Source: Haloarcula sp. CBA1129 (GTDB taxonomy: Archaea; Halobacteriota; Halobacteria; Halobacteriales; Haloarculaceae). From it: a stretch of 64,000 bases of DNA. The stretch covers positions 3,162,001-3,226,000 of the forward strand of contig NZ_RKSM01000001.1 of NCBI RefSeq assembly GCF_008729015.1, given 5' to 3'. How positions within the stretch are numbered: the first letter of the stretch is position 1; each line of letters opens with the position of its first letter. The translations under genes were made by a program, and so were the position numbers. Below are positions 1 to 12,010 of this stretch, one piece after another. The notes below the pieces were generated by a model. It was not told the origin of the DNA. It saw only the letters and a program-made list of their open reading frames with translations, and did not search any database.

Positions 1-39
1 GGGCGGGTCCGATAGCCACGGCAGAGCGACTTGGTAAGT

Positions 40-48
40 GTTATATGC
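40..48 (+). promoter_or_regulatory. Possible TATA box of the RNA polymerase operon
   Basis: The AT-rich stretch GTTATATGC lies about 80 bases before the rpoH ATG. It is the only TATA-like element in the short upstream region available, so it is the likely promoter of the rpo operon, giving an untranslated leader of about 50 bases. The window begins only 39 bases upstream, so other promoters cannot be excluded. Confidence 0.4.
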
Positions 49-124
49 ACCCCGACAGTACGGCCCTGTAGTATCTCGTGACAGCCACCTTCTCCAGCAG
101 CAGGCCAAACGCACACGCACACAC

Positions 125-352
125 ATGGTAGATGTAAGTCAACACGACCTCGTCCCAGACCACAGTGTCGTCGACGAGGACGACCTCGAAGCAGTACTCA
201 CGGAGTATGAAATCAAGAAGACGGACCTCCCGAAGATCAAGCGCACCGACAAGGCGCTGCCCGATGACGCCGAAGTCGGTGACGTGGTTCGGATTGTCCG
301 AGACTCCAGAACGACGGACGAAGCCGTCGTGTATCGACTGGTGGTAGAATAA
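125..352 (+). CDS. rpoH: DNA-directed RNA polymerase subunit H (Rpo5)
   Basis: A 75-aa protein matching the archaeal Rpo5/RpoH subunit, the equivalent of the C-terminal domain of eukaryotic Rpb5, which sits in the lower jaw of the polymerase near downstream DNA. The core HDLVPDH near residue 7 and the end, with RIVRDS and YRLVVE, are typical of the family. The ATG at 125 gives the usual family length; a longer upstream reading adds a non-conserved extension. Its stop shares one base with the rpoB2 start (TAATG), so it is the first gene of the polymerase operon and translation is probably coupled. Confidence 0.97.
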   Translation: MVDVSQHDLVPDHSVVDEDDLEAVLTEYEIKKTDLPKIKRTDKALPDDAEVGDVVRIVRDSRTTDEAVVYRLVVE

Positions 353-1917
353 TGAACACACAAGATCGCCGCGCTATATCGCGTGAATATTTCGCCAAGG
401 AACGGCTCGCCGAACACCACTTCCGCTCGTTCAACGCGTTCCTCGACCGAGGGATGCAGCAGGTCGTCGACGAGAAAGAGACCATCGAGACCGACATCGG
501 TGACAAGGAAGGGCAGGAACCGGTGTGGGTCGAACTGGGCGACGTTCGCGTCGTCACCCCTCGCGTTCGCGAGGCCGACGGCAGCGAGGAACTGCTGTAC
601 CCCCAAGAAGCCCGGCTTCGGAACATCACCTACTCCGCGCCGGTGTTCATGGAGATGGCCATCGTCCGCGGTGGCGAGGAGGAACCGGAGGAAGTCGTCG
701 ACCGAACTGAGACCAAGATCGGACGGATGCCCATCATGGTCGGGTCGAACAAGTGCAACATTGCGGGCTTCAACGACGAGGAGCTCATCGACATCGGCGA
801 GGACCCCGCAGACCCCGGTGGCTACTTCTGTGTCAACGGCTCCGAGCGGGTGCTGATGACCAGCGAGGACCTCGCCCCGAACAAGATTCTGGCCGAGTAT
901 GACACCAAGTACGGCGACGAGGTGCAGGTCGCCAAGACGTTCTCCCAGCGCCGCGGGTACCGCGCGCTGGTGCTGTGTGAACGGACGCGTGACGGGCTGC
1001 TTGAAGTCTCGTTCCCGTCCGTCTCGGGCAGCATCGACTTCGTCACGCTGGTCCGTGCGCTGGGGCTGGAGTCGGACGAGGAGATCGTCCACCGCGTCAG
1101 CGAGGACCCGGAAATCGTGAAGTTCATGCTGGAGAACTTAGAGGAGGCCGAGGTCCAGACGACCGAGGAAGCCATCGAGACGCTGGGCAAGCGCGTCGCC
1201 TCCGGGCAGGGCAAGAACTACCAGCTCAAACGGGCCAACTACGTCATCGACCGCTATCTCCTCCCGCACCTGCACGAGGAAGGCGTCGAGGAAGAAGAGG
1301 TCCGTATCAACAAGGCGTTCTACCTCTGCCGGATGGCCGAGGCGTGTTTCGAACTCGCACTCGAACGCCGCGAATCCGACGACAAGGACCACTACGCCAA
1401 CAAGCGGCTGAAGGTCAGCGGCGACCTGATGACCGACCTGTTCCGGACGGCGCTGAACAAGCTCGCCCGGGACGTGAAATATCAGCTGGAACGGGCCAAC
1501 ATGCGGAACCGCCAGCTGTCCGTCTCCACCGTGGTTCGCTCGGACGTGCTGACCGAGCGACTCGAACACCCGATCGCGACGGGGAACTGGGTCGGCGGCC
1601 GCTCCGGCGTGAGCCAGCTGGTCGACCGGACCGACTTCATGGGGGTGCTGTCACACCTCCGCCGACTGCGCTCGCCGCTCAGTCGCTCCCAGCCACACTT
1701 CGAGGCACGGGACCTGCACGCGACCCAGTGGGGTCGCATCTGTCCCTCCGAGACGCCGGAGGGTCCGAACTGTGGGCTGGTGAAGAACTTCGCTCAGGCG
1801 ATGGAGCTGTCACAGGACGTTGCGGACCCACAGGGTCTCAAACAGGAACTTGCAGAGATGGGGGTTCAGGGCATCCCCGGTATCGAGTCGATCGAACAGC
1901 AGCCCGCGGACGATTAA
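352..1917 (+). CDS. rpoB2: RNA polymerase subunit B'' (N-terminal half of Rpo2)
   Basis: A 521-aa protein corresponding to the N-terminal half of the second largest polymerase subunit. Recognisable blocks are [16 protein letters not shown] near residue 163, the [17 protein letters not shown] block near residue 425 and [17 protein letters not shown] near residue 463, which is where the bacterial beta subunit carries its rifampicin/fork region. The subunit ends soon after, and the rest is encoded by the next gene. The B''/B' split is normal in halophilic and methanogenic archaea and is not a frameshift. The N-terminus is rich in acidic residues, as expected for a halophile. Confidence 0.98.
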   Translation: MNTQDRRAISREYFAKERLAEHHFRSFNAFLDRGMQQVVDEKETIETDIGDKEGQEPVWVELGDVRVVTPRVREADGSEELLYPQEARLRNITYSAPVFMEMAIVRGGEEEPEEVVDRTETKIGRMPIMVGSNKCNIAGFNDEELIDIGEDPADPGGYFCVNGSERVLMTSEDLAPNKILAEYDTKYGDEVQVAKTFSQRRGYRALVLCERTRDGLLEVSFPSVSGSIDFVTLVRALGLESDEEIVHRVSEDPEIVKFMLENLEEAEVQTTEEAIETLGKRVASGQGKNYQLKRANYVIDRYLLPHLHEEGVEEEEVRINKAFYLCRMAEACFELALERRESDDKDHYANKRLKVSGDLMTDLFRTALNKLARDVKYQLERANMRNRQLSVSTVVRSDVLTERLEHPIATGNWVGGRSGVSQLVDRTDFMGVLSHLRRLRSPLSRSQPHFEARDLHATQWGRICPSETPEGPNCGLVKNFAQAMELSQDVADPQGLKQELAEMGVQGIPGIESIEQQPADD

Positions 1918-1918
1918 C

Positions 1919-3745
1919 ATGAGTCAGGGACGCGAAGCCAAAGTATACGTAAACGGTAGTCTGGTCGGCACACACCCCGACCCGGAACAGCTCGCAGAAC
2001 AGGTACGACAGGCGCGACGGCGGGGGGACGTCTCCCAGATGGTCAACGTCTCGGTCAAGAACCGGACTGGGGAAGTCATCATCAACGCCGACGCCGGCCG
2101 TGCCCGACGCCCACTGCTGGTCGTCGAGGACGGCGAGCCGCTGATGACCGACGAGGAGGTCGAACAGGTCAAAGACGGCGAACTCGAATTCGAGGAGCTC
2201 GTCGAGCGCGGCCTCGTCGAGTTCATCGACGCCGAGGAAGAGGAAGACATCCTCGTCGGCGTCGACGAGGACGAACTCACGGAGAATCACACGCACCTGG
2301 AAGTCGACCCGCAGCTGATGTTCGGTATCGGCGCGGGGATGATTCCGTACCCCGAACACAACGCCTCGCCCCGGATTACGATGGGGTCGGGGATGATCAA
2401 ACAGTCGCTGGGCCTGCCGTCGGCGAACTACCGGATTCGCCCGGACACGCGCCAGCACCTGCTGCACTACCCGCAGCTGTCGATGGTCAAGACCCAGACC
2501 ACCGAGCAGATCGGCTACGACGACCGCCCCGCGGCACAGAACTTCGTCGTCGCCGTCATGAGCTACGAGGGGTTCAACATCGAAGACGCTCTGGTAATGA
2601 ACCAAGGGTCGGTCGACCGCGCCCTCGCCCGTTCGCACTTCTTCCGAACGTACGAGGGCGAGGAGCGGCGCTACCCCGGCGGTCAGGAGGACCGCTTCGA
2701 GATGCCTGACGACGAGGTGCGGGGCGCTCGCGGCGAGGAAGCGTACACCCACCTCGACGACGACGGGCTCGTGAATCCGGAGACGAAGGTCGGCGAGAAC
2801 GCCGTCCTGCTCGGGAAGACCAGCCCGCCCCGGTTCCTCGAAGAGCCGGACGACATGGGCGGTCTTTCACCGCAGAAGCGCCGAGAGACGAGCGTCACGA
2901 TGCGCTCGGGCGAATCCGGCGTCGTGGACACGGTCACGCTGATGGAGGGCGAGGACGGCTCGAAGCTCTCGAAGGTCTCCGTGCGTGACGAACGAATCCC
3001 CGAACTCGGGGACAAGTTCGCGTCACGGCACGGCCAGAAGGGTGTCGTCGGCCACATCGCACCGCAAGAGGACATGCCCTTCACCGAGGAGGGCGTCGTC
3101 CCGGACCTCATCATCAATCCGCACGCGCTGCCGTCGCGGATGACCGTCGGCCACATTCTGGAGATGATCGGTGGCAAGGTCGGCGCACTCGAAGGCCGCC
3201 GCGTCGACGGTACCGCCTTCACCGGCGAGGACGAGGAGGAACTCCGTGGCTCGCTCGAAGAGCACGGCTTCGACTCCAGCGGCAAGGAGACGATGTACTC
3301 CGGTGTCACCGGCGAGAAGATCGACGCCGAGATCTTCGTCGGCGACATTTTCTACCAGAAGCTCTACCACATGGTCTCGAACAAGCTGCACGCCCGTTCG
3401 CGCGGGCCGGTGCAGGTGCTCACCCGTCAGCCGACGGAAGGGCGCGCCCGCGAGGGTGGCCTCCGTGTGGGTGAGATGGAGCGGGACGTGCTCATCGGGC
3501 ACGGTGCGGCGATGGCGCTCAAGGAGCGCCTGCTCGATGAGTCCGACCGTGAGTGGATCAACGTCTGTGGACAGTGTGGGATGACCGCCGTCGAGAACGT
3601 CGAACAACGGCGCATCTACTGTCCGAACTGCGAGGAGGAGACCGACATCCACGAGGTCGAGATGTCCTACGCGTTCAAGCTCCTGCTCGACGAGATGAAG
3701 GCGCTCGGAATCGCCCCGCGGATCGAACTGGAGGACGCAGTATGA
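1919..3745 (+). CDS. rpoB1: RNA polymerase subunit B' (C-terminal half of Rpo2)
   Basis: A 608-aa protein forming the C-terminal half of the second largest polymerase subunit. It contains [10 protein letters not shown] near residue 219, [15 protein letters not shown] near residue 362 (a core active-site lysine region) and a C-terminal zinc site with CGQCG and CPNCEE near residues 550-570. The ATG at 1919 lies one base after the rpoB2 TAA. The longer upstream reading in the same frame runs through rpoB2 and is an artefact. The stop overlaps the rpoA1 start as ATGA, so the genes are tightly coupled and assemble into one polymerase core. Confidence 0.98.
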   Translation: MSQGREAKVYVNGSLVGTHPDPEQLAEQVRQARRRGDVSQMVNVSVKNRTGEVIINADAGRARRPLLVVEDGEPLMTDEEVEQVKDGELEFEELVERGLVEFIDAEEEEDILVGVDEDELTENHTHLEVDPQLMFGIGAGMIPYPEHNASPRITMGSGMIKQSLGLPSANYRIRPDTRQHLLHYPQLSMVKTQTTEQIGYDDRPAAQNFVVAVMSYEGFNIEDALVMNQGSVDRALARSHFFRTYEGEERRYPGGQEDRFEMPDDEVRGARGEEAYTHLDDDGLVNPETKVGENAVLLGKTSPPRFLEEPDDMGGLSPQKRRETSVTMRSGESGVVDTVTLMEGEDGSKLSKVSVRDERIPELGDKFASRHGQKGVVGHIAPQEDMPFTEEGVVPDLIINPHALPSRMTVGHILEMIGGKVGALEGRRVDGTAFTGEDEEELRGSLEEHGFDSSGKETMYSGVTGEKIDAEIFVGDIFYQKLYHMVSNKLHARSRGPVQVLTRQPTEGRAREGGLRVGEMERDVLIGHGAAMALKERLLDESDREWINVCGQCGMTAVENVEQRRIYCPNCEEETDIHEVEMSYAFKLLLDEMKALGIAPRIELEDAV

Positions 3746-6651
3746 GCTCACAACAGACACCGCAGGAAATCGGTCAGCTCAGCTTCGGGCTGATGGACCC
3801 AGAGGAGTACCGCGAGATGTCGGCCACGAAGGTAATCACGGCCGACACGTACGACGACGACGGTTTCCCCATCGACATGGGGCTGATGGACCCACGACTC
3901 GGGGTCATCGACCCCGGACTCGAGTGCAAGACCTGCGGGAAACACAGCGGGTCGTGTAACGGCCACTTCGGCCACATCGAACTCGCCGCGCCGGTCATCC
4001 ACGTCGGCTTCGCGAAGCTCATCCGCCGACTGCTGCGCGGGACCTGTCGGGACTGCTCCCGGCTCTGTCTCGACGAGCACGAGCGCGAGGAGTTCGCGGA
4101 CCGACTGACACGAACCCAAGACCTCGGTCGCGACCTCAACGACGTGACCAAGGCCGCCATCCGGCAGGCCCGCAAGAAGGACCGCTGTCCGTTCTGTGGC
4201 GAGAAACAGTACGACATCAAACACGAGAAGCCGACTACCTACTACGAGGTGCAGGATGTCCTCGCCTCGGACTACCCCGAGCGGATCGCCGCCGCGATGG
4301 AGGAGTCCGAGGACCCTATTTCGCCGATTGAGCTCTCCGAGGAGACCGGCATCGACAGTAGCCGCGTGCAGGAGATTCTCAGCGGCGAGTTCCGTCCCCG
4401 ACAGGAGGACCGACGCGCACTGGAGAAGGCGCTGTCGGTCGACCTGACCGAGGAGGACATGAACAAGCTGATGCCAAGCGACATCCGGGACTGGTTCGAG
4501 GACATCCCGGACGAGGACATCGAAGTGCTGGGCATGAAGCCGGCCCGCTCCCGACCGGAGTGGATGATTCTGACGGTGCTGCCGGTGCCGCCGGTCACCG
4601 CTCGTCCCTCGATTACGCTGGACAACGGCCAGCGCTCCGAGGACGACCTCACCCACAAGCTCGTGGACATCATCCGCATCAACCAGCGGTTCATGGAGAA
4701 CCGCGAGGCGGGTGCGCCACAGCTGATTATCGAGGACCTCTGGGAACTGCTGCAGTACCACGTCACCACGTTCATGGACAACGAGATTTCGGGGACGCCG
4801 CCGGCGCGACACCGCTCCGGTCGTCCGCTGAAGACGCTCTCCCAGCGCCTGAAAGGCAAGGAGGGACGCTTCCGTGGCTCGCTGTCCGGGAAGCGTGTGA
4901 ACTTCTCGGCTCGTACCGTCATCTCGCCGGACCCGACCCTCTCGCTGAACGAGGTCGGCGTCCCGGACCGGGTCGCAAAGGAGATGACCCAGACGATGAA
5001 CGTCACCGAGCGCAATCTGGAAGAAGCGCGACGGTACGTCTCCAACGGACCGGAAGCTCACCCCGGCGCGAACTACGTCAAACGGCCCGATGGCCGCCGA
5101 CTGAAGGTGACCGAGAAGAACTGCGAGGAACTCGCAGAGAAGGTCGAACCGGAGTGGGAAGTGTCCCGCCATCTGGTCGACGGCGACATCATCATCTTCA
5201 ACCGCCAGCCGTCGCTCCACCGGATGTCAATCATGGCCCACGAGGTCGTCGTGATGCCGTACAAGACGTTCCGGCTGAACACGACGGTCTGTCCGCCGTA
5301 CAACGCTGACTTCGACGGCGACGAGATGAACATGCACGCACTCCAAAACGAGGAGGCCCGCGCGGAGGCGCGCGTCCTCATGCGCGTGCAGGAACAGATG
5401 CTCTCCCCGCGCTTCGGCGAGAACATCATCGGCGCGATTCAGGACCACATCAGCGGGACCTACCTGCTGACCCACACGAATCCGAAGTTCAACGAGACGC
5501 AGGCGCTGGACCTGCTTCGGGCGACTCGTATCGACGAACTGCCCGAGGCTGACGGCATCGACGAGGACGGCGAGGAGTACTGGACCGGCCGCTCGCTGTT
5601 CTCGGAACTGCTGCCCGACGACCTGAATCTGGAGTTCACGTCTTCGGCTGGCGATACCGTCGTCGTCGAGGACGGCCAGATGACCGGTGGCACCATCGAC
5701 GAGGACGCTGTCGGGGCCTTCGGTGGCGAAATCGTCGATACTATCGCTAAGGACTACTCGCGGACCCGCGCTCGGATTCTCGTCAACGAGGTCTCTGCGC
5801 TGGCGATGCGCTCGATCATGCACTTCGGGTTCTCCATCAGTATCGACGACGAGTCCATCCCGCGGGAAGCCGAAGAGCAGATCAACGACGCCATCGACAG
5901 CGCGTACGACCGCGTCGAGGAACTCATCGAGACCTACGACCGCGGCGAACTCGAATCGCTGCCCGGTCGGACCGTCGACGAGACCCTTGAGATGAAGATC
6001 ATGCAGACGCTGGGCAAGGCGCGTGACTCCGCCGGTGACATCGCCGAGGACCACTTCGGCGAGGACAACCCGGCCGTCATCATGGCCGAGTCCGGTGCGC
6101 GTGGCTCGATGCTGAACCTGACTCAGATGGCCGGCTGTGTCGGCCAGCAGGCAGTCCGCGGCGAGCGGATCAACCGCGGGTACGAGAACCGCACGCTTAG
6201 CCACTTCGAGGAGAACGACCTCTCGGCGGACGCCCACGGCTTCGTCGAGGCGTCCTACCGCTCCGGGCTCGGCCCGAAGGAGTTCTTCTTCCACGCGATG
6301 GGTGGCCGCGAGGGGCTAGTCGACACGGCCGTCCGGACGTCGAAGTCCGGGTACCTCCAGCGCCGACTCATCAACGCCCTGTCTGAACTCGAAACGCAGT
6401 ACGACGGCACTGTCCGGGACACCTCGGACACCATCGTCCAGTTCGAGTTCGGCGAGGACGGCACGTCGCCGGTCGACGTCTCCTCGAACCAGGACGAGGC
6501 CGCCGTCGACGTCGAGCAGATCGCCGACAGCGTCCTCGACGAGGAGTTCGAGAGCGAGAAGCAGAAAGAGAGCTTCCTCGGCACGCGGACCGAGCGGACC
6601 AACCTCTCGGAACACGCCGACGACTGGTGGATGGCCGAGGGTGACGATTAA
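3742..6651 (+). CDS. rpoA1: RNA polymerase subunit A' (N-terminal part of Rpo1)
   Basis: A 969-aa protein, the N-terminal clamp and active-site portion of the largest polymerase subunit. The clamp zinc site CKTCG followed by CNGHFGH is near residues 55-72. The metal-binding catalytic motif NADFDGDEM, whose three aspartates hold the catalytic magnesium, is near residue 523. [14 protein letters not shown] and the bridge-helix region [12 protein letters not shown] are also present. An acidic stretch at about residues 170-255 appears to be a halophile-type insertion. The start at 3742 overlaps the rpoB1 stop as ATGA. Confidence 0.98.
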   Translation: MSSQQTPQEIGQLSFGLMDPEEYREMSATKVITADTYDDDGFPIDMGLMDPRLGVIDPGLECKTCGKHSGSCNGHFGHIELAAPVIHVGFAKLIRRLLRGTCRDCSRLCLDEHEREEFADRLTRTQDLGRDLNDVTKAAIRQARKKDRCPFCGEKQYDIKHEKPTTYYEVQDVLASDYPERIAAAMEESEDPISPIELSEETGIDSSRVQEILSGEFRPRQEDRRALEKALSVDLTEEDMNKLMPSDIRDWFEDIPDEDIEVLGMKPARSRPEWMILTVLPVPPVTARPSITLDNGQRSEDDLTHKLVDIIRINQRFMENREAGAPQLIIEDLWELLQYHVTTFMDNEISGTPPARHRSGRPLKTLSQRLKGKEGRFRGSLSGKRVNFSARTVISPDPTLSLNEVGVPDRVAKEMTQTMNVTERNLEEARRYVSNGPEAHPGANYVKRPDGRRLKVTEKNCEELAEKVEPEWEVSRHLVDGDIIIFNRQPSLHRMSIMAHEVVVMPYKTFRLNTTVCPPYNADFDGDEMNMHALQNEEARAEARVLMRVQEQMLSPRFGENIIGAIQDHISGTYLLTHTNPKFNETQALDLLRATRIDELPEADGIDEDGEEYWTGRSLFSELLPDDLNLEFTSSAGDTVVVEDGQMTGGTIDEDAVGAFGGEIVDTIAKDYSRTRARILVNEVSALAMRSIMHFGFSISIDDESIPREAEEQINDAIDSAYDRVEELIETYDRGELESLPGRTVDETLEMKIMQTLGKARDSAGDIAEDHFGEDNPAVIMAESGARGSMLNLTQMAGCVGQQAVRGERINRGYENRTLSHFEENDLSADAHGFVEASYRSGLGPKEFFFHAMGGREGLVDTAVRTSKSGYLQRRLINALSELETQYDGTVRDTSDTIVQFEFGEDGTSPVDVSSNQDEAAVDVEQIADSVLDEEFESEKQKESFLGTRTERTNLSEHADDWWMAEGDD

Positions 6652-6653
6652 CA

Positions 6654-7841
6654 ATGACAGCACACGACGTATCAGCAGACATCGAGGCCGTCGTCGAGGA
6701 CACTGAGCTGCCGCGACGGCTGAAAGACGAAGTGTACAGCACCGTCGAGGAACGGGGTGTCGGCGTCGACGACGCCGACCGTATCGCCAAAGCCGTCGAG
6801 TCACGCTATCTCGACACCCGCGTCGACCCGCTGGACCCGGTCGGGACCGTCTCGGCCCAGTCCATCGGCGAACCGGGAACGCAGATGACGATGAACACGT
6901 TCCACTATGCGGGGGTCGCCGAAATCGACGTGACTCAGGGCCTCCCACGGCTCATCGAGCTGGTGGACGCCCGGAAGACGCCAGACACACCGATGATGAC
7001 GGTCCACCTCGACGAGGAGTACGCGGACGACCGCGAGCGCGCTCACGAGGTCGTCTGGAAGATCGAGGCGACGCGTATCCTCGCGCTGGGTGACATCTCG
7101 ACGAACGTCGCGGACATGCTCGTCGAAATCGACCTCAACGAGGACACGCTGCTGGAGCGGTGGCCGACGGTCAACGACACGGACGCCATCGCCGAGGAGA
7201 TCTCCGAGACCATCGAGTCGAACCTCGGCGTCTCGACCCGGCAGGCCGGCACCGTCATCGAGTTCGGTCCGGAGGAACCCAGCTACCGCGACCTGCTACA
7301 GCTGGTCGAGGAGTTGCGGGAAATCGTCTTCAAAGGTATCGAGGAGATCACCCGCGTCGTTATCCGAAAGGAGGAGACCGACAACGGCGAGGAGTTCGTC
7401 CTCTACACCGAGGGCTCGGACTTCGGCGAAGTGCTCGACATCGAGGGCGTCGACGCGTCCCGGACGACATGTAACAACATCCACGAGATTTACCGGGAAC
7501 TCGGCGTCGAAGCGGCCCGCGAGACGCTCATCAACGAGACGATGAACACGCTCGAAGAGCAGGGGCTCGACGACGTGAACGTCCGGCACCTGATGCTGGT
7601 CGCCGACATCATGACCAACGAGGGGACCATCGAGTCCATCGGTCGCCACGGCATCTCGGGATCGAAAGACTCCGTGCTCGCCCGTGCAGCATTCGAGGTG
7701 ACGGTCAATCACCTGCTCGACGCCGCCATCCACGGCGAGGTCGACGAACTCGACGGCGTCACGGAGAACGTCATCGTCGGGAAGCCGATCAAGCTCGGCA
7801 CCGGCGATGTTAACCTCCGGATGGGCACGACTCAGGACTGA
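6654..7841 (+). CDS. rpoA2: RNA polymerase subunit A'' (C-terminal part of Rpo1)
   Basis: A 395-aa protein completing the largest polymerase subunit. It carries the trigger-loop region [16 protein letters not shown] near residue 72 and the conserved [15 protein letters not shown] and [23 protein letters not shown] blocks, the second given here only as separate landmarks near residues 265 and 325. It follows rpoA1 after two bases and ends in a TGATG overlap with nusA. The A'/A'' split is universal in archaea. Together with the four preceding genes it encodes the catalytic core. Confidence 0.98.
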   Translation: MTAHDVSADIEAVVEDTELPRRLKDEVYSTVEERGVGVDDADRIAKAVESRYLDTRVDPLDPVGTVSAQSIGEPGTQMTMNTFHYAGVAEIDVTQGLPRLIELVDARKTPDTPMMTVHLDEEYADDRERAHEVVWKIEATRILALGDISTNVADMLVEIDLNEDTLLERWPTVNDTDAIAEEISETIESNLGVSTRQAGTVIEFGPEEPSYRDLLQLVEELREIVFKGIEEITRVVIRKEETDNGEEFVLYTEGSDFGEVLDIEGVDASRTTCNNIHEIYRELGVEAARETLINETMNTLEEQGLDDVNVRHLMLVADIMTNEGTIESIGRHGISGSKDSVLARAAFEVTVNHLLDAAIHGEVDELDGVTENVIVGKPIKLGTGDVNLRMGTTQD

Positions 7842-8266
7842 TGCGGGTCGAACTCTCGGACGAAGCGCGTCGACTGGTCGCCCTCTTCGAGGACGAGGCA
7901 GCCGTCACCGTCCGGGATTGCGTCGTCGACGAGGACCACGATCAGGTCGTGTATCTGGTCAAGCGCGGGGAGATGGCTGACGCCATCGGTCCGGGCGGCC
8001 AGACCGTCGAACGCGTCGAGGACCGCCTCGGCCGCGAGGTCAAACTCGTCGAAGCCGCCGAGACAGCCGAGGACTTCGTGGCGAACGCACTCGCGCCGGC
8101 CGCGGTGTACAACGTCACTGTCTCGGAGAACGATGACACCGTCGCCTACGTCGAAGTGGCACAGGAAGACCGCGGGGCCGCAATCGGCCGCGAAGGGCGG
8201 AACATCGACGCCGCACGACAGCTGGCCAAGCGACACTTCGAAATCGACGGCATCGAACTGACCTGA
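7841..8266 (+). CDS. nusA: NusA-like KH-domain transcription factor
   Basis: A 141-aa protein of the archaeal NusA-like family. This is the two-KH-domain part of bacterial NusA without the S1 and polymerase-binding domains. The KH signature loops GPGGQTVERVE near residue 50 and GREGRNIDAARQLAK near residue 115 are clear. It is expected to bind nascent RNA and act in elongation or termination. Its ATG overlaps the rpoA2 stop by one base, so it belongs to the polymerase operon; this gene order is conserved in archaea. Confidence 0.95.
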   Translation: MRVELSDEARRLVALFEDEAAVTVRDCVVDEDHDQVVYLVKRGEMADAIGPGGQTVERVEDRLGREVKLVEAAETAEDFVANALAPAAVYNVTVSENDDTVAYVEVAQEDRGAAIGREGRNIDAARQLAKRHFEIDGIELT

Positions 8267-8364
8267 GCGGGGCGATTCGAGCGGGTCCACGGACCCGCCT
8301 GCTCGGGCAGTCGATGTGGGGACGGACAGAAACCGCTTTTTTGATTGGTCGTGAACCGACTGCT

Positions 8365-8709
8365 ATGCCCGCACTCCGGCGTCCAGACGGCGGCGACCTG
8401 CTGGCTCCGCTGACTATTGTCGGAATTTACCTGTATCACGCACACGTTCTGGGGAACCCGCCGTCCGGACTCGAAGGCGCGTTTATGCTCGCGCTGTGCG
8501 TGTTGGTGGGTGCCACGAGTCTTGTCGAGGGACTGCTCACGTCACCGGCGTACCCGCTCATCGGCGGCGGACTAATCGCGTTCTTTTATTTCGTCCGGTT
8601 CAGCCAGCGACAGGATATCGGCTCCGCCCTCGGCGTTTGTGCTGGGGTTCTTTTCGGTAGCTATGGTCTCTACCAATGGGTCACGTCGAGCGCCGAACCG
8701 AAACTGTAA
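8365..8709 (+). CDS. Small multi-pass membrane protein, unknown function
   Basis: A 114-aa protein with four predicted membrane segments at about residues 12-30, 36-56, 60-80 and 88-105. The loops are short and the C-terminus is polar. I do not recognise a family with confidence; similar small integral membrane proteins of unknown role are frequent in haloarchaea. The ATG at 8365 is chosen because a T-rich TATA-like element (8337-8346) sits about 25 bases upstream, which fits a leaderless transcript. The next gene is convergent on the other strand and begins its 3' end 26 bases later. Confidence 0.75.
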   Translation: MPALRRPDGGDLLAPLTIVGIYLYHAHVLGNPPSGLEGAFMLALCVLVGATSLVEGLLTSPAYPLIGGGLIAFFYFVRFSQRQDIGSALGVCAGVLFGSYGLYQWVTSSAEPKL

Positions 8710-8735
8710 GTGGCAGATGAAACAGGAGGCGACAC

Positions 8736-11123
8736 TCAGTCGTCGCCAGCGGCCGAGTCGTCTGCGCCGTGTTCGTACACGTCGGTATCGCTGTGCGTGG
8801 TTCCGCTGTCGACAGCGAACGTCTGCAGGAGTTCGCTGAGGTCGCCAGCCTGATCCGAAAGGGATTCGATACCGCCGGTGACTTCGTTGATCGTCGCGGT
8901 CTGTTCCTCCGCGGCGGCGGCGACGTTCTCGGCGCGGGATGCGGTTTCCTCACTGATTGTTCCGACCTCGTCGGTCATCGCCACTGCTTCCTCCGTCGTT
9001 GCGGCCTGTTCGTCGGTGGCGTCGCTGATGGACTGAATGCCGTCGTTGACTTCCTCGACGCGGTCGACGATCTGTTCGAGGGATTCGATTGCGTCGTCAA
9101 CGGTGTCGATGCCGTCTGTGACTGAGTCGCCCATCTGTCTGATGTCGGTCACGGCATCGCCAGTGGTGTCCTGCACATCTTCGATAACTGTCGAGACTTC
9201 TTCGGTGGCCTCGGTCGTTTCCTGAGCGAGGCCTTTGATCTCGTCGGCGACAACGGCGAACCCTTCACCCGCTTCACCGGCCCGGGCGGCCTCGATGGAC
9301 GCGTTCAGGGCGAGCATGTTGGTCTGTTCAGCGATGTCATCGATGAGGTCGACGATGTCACCGATCTGCTCCATCTCCTCGTCGAGGGACTCGACGCGGT
9401 CGATAGTTTCGTCGGCTCGCGTCTCGATATCGTTCATCACTTCGATAGCCTCCGATGCGCGCTCGCTGCCGGTTGCACCGATCTTGGCGGCCTCGTTCGA
9501 CGTGGTCGCGACTTCGTCGGCCTGTGCTGCGACCTCTTCGACCGTCGCGGAGAGGCCTGACATCTCGTCGACCGTGTCCTCGATGTTCTCGTACTGCGTC
9601 TCCGCGCCATCGGCGATCTCCTGAACGGATTCACTGACCTCTTCGCTGGCGTCACGGACCTCGGTAGCACTTGCGGTGATCTGGTCGGCAGAGCCGTCGA
9701 CATCGTCGGCGAATTCTCGAATACGCATGACCGTCTGGCCGAGTTGGGCGAGCATGTCGTTGAACGCGGCTGCGATGTTGGCCATCGCGTCGTTGTCCGT
9801 GTCGGTGTCGAGCCGCTGGGTGAGGTCGCCGTCGGCCGCTTTCCGCATCACGGCCGAGAACTCCTCGGCCTGCTGTTCGAGCGTCCCAGCCAGCTCTTCT
9901 GCCTCCGCTCTGGACTCCTCGGCCTCTTGCTGGGCCTGTTCGAGGTCGCCGATGAACGATTCGAGGTTACTGTGCATGCTCGATAGCGACGCGCCGAGCT
10001 GGCCGGGAACGTCCTTGTCGAGCGCCGGATCGTCGAACGCCTGCCTTGAGAGCGCGTCGGCCTGTGCAGCGACGGTGTCGAGATAGGTCTTCATGTCATA
10101 GAAGGCGTTCTGGACATCGCCAACCTCGTCGAGGCGGTCAGACTGTTCGATGTCGGTGTCGAAGTTCCCTACTGCGAGGGCTTCTGCCTGTGTCGAGAGT
10201 CGCCTGAGTGACTGCATGATGCCACGGCCGACGAGGACGCCGATGAGGGCGAACCCGGCCAGCGAGACGCCGATGATGGCGATGAAGCTCCCCTGAATAC
10301 TGTCACGTAGTGCGAAAGCGGCCGACTTTGGAGCCTGTTTGACGACGATCCATGGCGTGTCACCGACGGACTTCGCGGCGATCAGGTACGGCCCGCTCCG
10401 GGCCACGTCGGTGTCTCCCGCTGTGAGTGCGGTCAGGTTGGCGGACACGTTGTACTGCGTGCCGATGGTCGAGGCGTCCTCGGCGAACTGAACCGTCCCG
10501 TCCTGCCGGACGATCCGCGTTTCACCGCCGTCGATGGAGTTGCGGAACTGGGCCGTCCGCGCGGTCACGTTGTGGACCACGACGACCAGTTTGTTGCTCC
10601 GGGCGACCGGGCTCGCGAAGGCGATGTACTTGTTTCCGTCGTAAGTGTACACATTCGACATATCGACCGAGTTCGACCCCGAAACCGAGAGGTCCCCGCC
10701 TTCCCACTCGAAGTCGTCTGTCTGGAGCGATGTGCCGTGTCGGTCGGTCAGCGACGACTGCTCGATTTCCATCGTCTCCTCGTCGACGTAGTGGAGAGCA
10801 TACACCGACTCCGGCTGGTAGAACGCTTGTCGCTGTAATGCGCCCCCAATTATCATTGAGCTCCCCTCCTCAATGTCGGACAGCGATGAGAGGGTTCGAG
10901 CGGCGTTTCGCTGGCTGCGAACCCAGTCCGCTGTTGTCGTGGCCGTCTGGACGGTACCCGTTTGCAGTTCGTTCTCGCGCTGTTCGGTCAGTTCGTTTGC
11001 GACCGTCCGCTCCGCAGTGACGCTGACGCCCGCAACGAGCAGGGCGATACAGAGGATGATGAGCGTCAACTTCCGGAGATACGTTTGCCGGACGATATCT
11101 GGGAGGCGTTGTTCGAGTTTCAT
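8736..11123 (-). CDS. Methyl-accepting chemotaxis-type transducer
   Basis: A 795-aa signal transducer. A membrane helix at about residues 17-40 is followed by an extracellular sensor of about 250 residues (Cache-like by layout), a second membrane helix near residue 285, a HAMP linker, and a long coiled coil with the signalling tip [15 protein letters not shown]. The glutamate/glutamine pairs flanking the tip are typical adaptation methylation sites. It should control a CheA kinase and so archaellar motility. The ligand is unknown; the sensor resembles amino-acid-type Cache domains only in layout. The ATG at 11123 is preferred over a TTG eleven codons upstream. No che genes are nearby. It splits the nusA-rps12 neighbourhood. 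Confidence 0.93.
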   Translation of the reverse strand: MKLEQRLPDIVRQTYLRKLTLIILCIALLVAGVSVTAERTVANELTEQRENELQTGTVQTATTTADWVRSQRNAARTLSSLSDIEEGSSMIIGGALQRQAFYQPESVYALHYVDEETMEIEQSSLTDRHGTSLQTDDFEWEGGDLSVSGSNSVDMSNVYTYDGNKYIAFASPVARSNKLVVVVHNVTARTAQFRNSIDGGETRIVRQDGTVQFAEDASTIGTQYNVSANLTALTAGDTDVARSGPYLIAAKSVGDTPWIVVKQAPKSAAFALRDSIQGSFIAIIGVSLAGFALIGVLVGRGIMQSLRRLSTQAEALAVGNFDTDIEQSDRLDEVGDVQNAFYDMKTYLDTVAAQADALSRQAFDDPALDKDVPGQLGASLSSMHSNLESFIGDLEQAQQEAEESRAEAEELAGTLEQQAEEFSAVMRKAADGDLTQRLDTDTDNDAMANIAAAFNDMLAQLGQTVMRIREFADDVDGSADQITASATEVRDASEEVSESVQEIADGAETQYENIEDTVDEMSGLSATVEEVAAQADEVATTSNEAAKIGATGSERASEAIEVMNDIETRADETIDRVESLDEEMEQIGDIVDLIDDIAEQTNMLALNASIEAARAGEAGEGFAVVADEIKGLAQETTEATEEVSTVIEDVQDTTGDAVTDIRQMGDSVTDGIDTVDDAIESLEQIVDRVEEVNDGIQSISDATDEQAATTEEAVAMTDEVGTISEETASRAENVAAAAEEQTATINEVTGGIESLSDQAGDLSELLQTFAVDSGTTHSDTDVYEHGADDSAAGDD

Positions 11124-11579
11124 AGATACTACCGCAGGTCTGTCTGAATAACTCAAGCGCCAGTACTAGAAACCAACTGCCCAGTTATCACACCTGATTC
11201 CATGTGCGGGCTATCTCTCGGCTTGGTGGACTGGGACCCAACATCTGTAGCGCCTGACACGCATACTGTCGGTTGTGATGAGTTTCGCCACCCGGGGTGG
11301 TGACTCCCTCGCAATAGTGTCAGCCAACTCCTGTGCAGGTCGAACTCTTGGCAGAGGTTCTCATGAAATTGCCGGGAGAGCAGTTCTGAGCTATACACGC
11401 CGACCGAAACACCTTGCTGACCGCACCTCACCCGCTGTTGTGAACCTCCCTTCGCGTCATCTAACGCAGTTCTGGACCTGATTTCCCCGTCTATGGCACA
11501 GAACGCCACACACGAAAGCGCTACCGGCCGAGTCCGAAAGAGGAGTCTTAAGTACTTCCGAAAGGTACCAGTGCCTACT
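11124..11579. other. Intergenic region between the transducer and rps12
   Basis: About 455 bases between two divergent genes. The left end should hold the transducer promoter (AT-rich GTTATTC around 11143-11150 on the complementary strand). The right end holds the rps12 promoter. Short open frames exist on both strands, but none has conserved-looking sequence or a plausible start, so I call no gene here. Confidence 0.5.
11547..11554 (+). promoter_or_regulatory. TATA box of rps12
   Basis: CTTAAGTA is centred about 29 bases before the rps12 ATG, the spacing expected for a leaderless archaeal transcript, and it is the only AT-rich element close to the gene. A longer in-frame reading starting at 11493 would put this element inside the coding sequence, which argues for the start at 11580. 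Confidence 0.55.
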
Positions 11580-12008
11580 ATGGCGAACGGCAAGTACGCC
11601 GCGCGCAAGCTCAAGAAGGACCGCCAGAAACACCGGTGGTCCGACACTGACTACGCGCGTCGCGAACGCGGCCTGGGCAAGAAGTCCGACCCGCTCGAGG
11701 GTGCGCCCCAGGGACGAGGTATCGTACTGGAGAAAGTCGGAATCGAGGCCAAGCAGCCTAACTCCGCGATCCGGAAGTGTGTCCGCGTCCAGCTCATCAA
11801 GAACGGGAAGCAGGTCACCGCGTTCTGTCCCGGTGACGGCGCTATCTCTTTCATCGACGAGCACGACGAGGTCACGATCGCTGGTATCGGCGGGGCGAAA
11901 GGCCGCGCGATGGGCGACCTCTCCGGTGTCAACTACAAGGTCGAGAAGGTCAACGGCGTCTCTCTCATCGAACTCGTTCGCGGGAACGCGGAGAAACCGG
12001 TCCGATAA
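11580..12008 (+). CDS. rps12: 30S ribosomal protein S12
   Basis: A 142-aa archaeal S12 (uS12), the decoding-centre protein of the small subunit. The conserved [15 protein letters not shown] near residue 60 and the [11 protein letters not shown] region near residue 115 identify it. The ATG at 11580 gives the normal archaeal length and the expected [11 protein letters not shown] beginning. Two bases separate its stop from rps7, so the pair forms the small str-type operon; EF-2 is not adjacent here but 9 kb away. Confidence 0.98.
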   Translation: MANGKYAARKLKKDRQKHRWSDTDYARRERGLGKKSDPLEGAPQGRGIVLEKVGIEAKQPNSAIRKCVRVQLIKNGKQVTAFCPGDGAISFIDEHDEVTIAGIGGAKGRAMGDLSGVNYKVEKVNGVSLIELVRGNAEKPVR

Positions 12009-12010
12009 CC

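Noticed and set aside
3748-5220. A 490-aa gene antisense to rpoA1
   Set aside because: Long antisense frames are expected in this GC-rich DNA with its third-position bias. The frame has no recognisable family, while the sense gene is certain.
352-7841. Frameshifts or stops splitting the large RNA polymerase subunits
   Set aside because: B''/B' and A'/A'' splits are normal in haloarchaea. The break points match the known ones and the genes have proper starts.
11153-11647. A 164-aa minus-strand gene before rps12
   Set aside because: It overlaps the rps12 start and promoter, has unusual composition (Ser/Cys-rich, not acidic), and shows no start signal.
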